A program made the translations under genes and the position numbers. Below are positions 21,287 through 21,393 of a DNA stretch of 21,393 bases, piece by piece. The first letter of the stretch is position 1. Each line of letters opens with the position of its first letter. Source of the DNA: Desulfobacteraceae bacterium UBA5616 (GTDB taxonomy: Bacteria; Desulfobacterota; Desulfobacteria; Desulfobacterales; UBA5616). The stretch is from assembly GCA_002423615.1 (NCBI GenBank), contig DIKO01000044.1, positions 2,975 through 24,367 on the forward strand, read 5' to 3'. The notes beneath the pieces are model-generated. The model did not search any database. It was not told the DNA's origin and saw only the letters and a list, made by a program, of their open reading frames with translations.

Positions 21287-21393
21287 ATGGAGGAGCCAAG
21301 ACACCCCGTTGCCGGCATCGATTATCCTAAAACATTCCAAGAGTTTGATGAATGGTTTAGCAACGACAATGCCTGCTTTGATTATATCGCCAA
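21287..21393 (+). mobile_element. IS1595/ISXO2-type transposase, N-terminus, cut by window edge
   Basis: The ATG at 21287 opens MEEPRHPVAGIDYPKTFQEF, then DEWFSNDNACFDYIA at the edge. The DYPKTxxEFxxWFxxxxAC block is the N-terminus that precedes the zinc ribbon in IS1595-family (ISXO2-like) transposases. The zinc-ribbon cysteines and the catalytic domain lie outside. No clear ribosome site precedes the ATG. The left end of the element should lie between the DUF2845 gene start (21164) and 21287. An AAAGTG/CACTTT inverted repeat at about 21237-21254 is there, but I cannot show that it is the terminal repeat. Confidence 0.65.

Noticed and set aside
1..21393. tRNA genes, rRNA genes and CRISPR arrays
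   Set aside because: Scanning by eye found no tRNA cloverleaf motifs, rRNA core sequences or regularly spaced direct repeats. A tRNAscan or CRISPR-finder run would be decisive.

Overview
The window looks like a chromosomal segment of an anaerobic Desulfobacterota (deltaproteobacterial) bacterium. This is an inference from gene content: a ferredoxin:thioredoxin reductase catalytic subunit, a roughly 640-residue single-chain aconitase, large PocR/PAS/GAF sensor kinases, a cobalamin-type radical SAM enzyme and a GEMM-I cyclic-di-GMP riboswitch. No rRNA, tRNA or CRISPR array was seen, so the taxonomy is not anchored by a marker gene.

Left part (1-6280, mostly + strand). It opens with a universal stress protein cut by the window edge (- strand). 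Next come a 3' remnant of a type II NADH dehydrogenase, a nickel superoxide dismutase preceded by a Sec signal peptide, an IF-2 C-terminal-half protein with no GTPase domain, tryptophanyl-tRNA synthetase (trpS), ferredoxin:thioredoxin reductase, a sorbosone/glucose dehydrogenase gene with its middle deleted, a DUF1579 protein and an Hsp20 chaperone with a textbook terminator. Between Hsp20 and the next kinase lie two more gene fragments: a flavin-reductase-like (PNPOx) piece and a histidine-kinase ATPase tail. With the frameshifted VOC gene further right, five broken genes in about 11 kb mark this as a decaying or rearranged region.

Middle (6280-16500). A MASE3-PAS-GAF histidine kinase (+) converges on aconitase (-), which follows a frameshifted VOC/glyoxalase gene. 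Then a two-gene signalling operon on the - strand encodes a response regulator with a PP2C (SpoIIE/RsbU-type) phosphatase output and a 1308-residue hybrid kinase (PocR-PAS-PAS-HisKA-HATPase-REC-REC-Hpt). The two genes overlap by 11 bases.

Right part (16500-21393, mostly + strand). A promoter-driven 110-residue orphan protein is followed by an approximately 790-base stretch without a convincing gene. That stretch contains a perfect 18-bp palindrome, a strong sigma70-type promoter and several hairpins. A PA2779-family membrane protein follows. Then comes the most interesting unit: a GEMM-I c-di-GMP riboswitch with its own promoter and an intrinsic terminator, followed by a 69-residue Cys-free helical protein and a B12-binding-type radical SAM enzyme. 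The last features are a DUF2845 secreted protein (-) and the start of an IS1595/ISXO2-type transposase cut by the window edge.

As a whole, the right half is rich in signalling: two sensor kinases, a phosphatase output and a c-di-GMP-sensing RNA. The riboswitch, small protein and radical SAM enzyme form the best candidate for an undescribed system.
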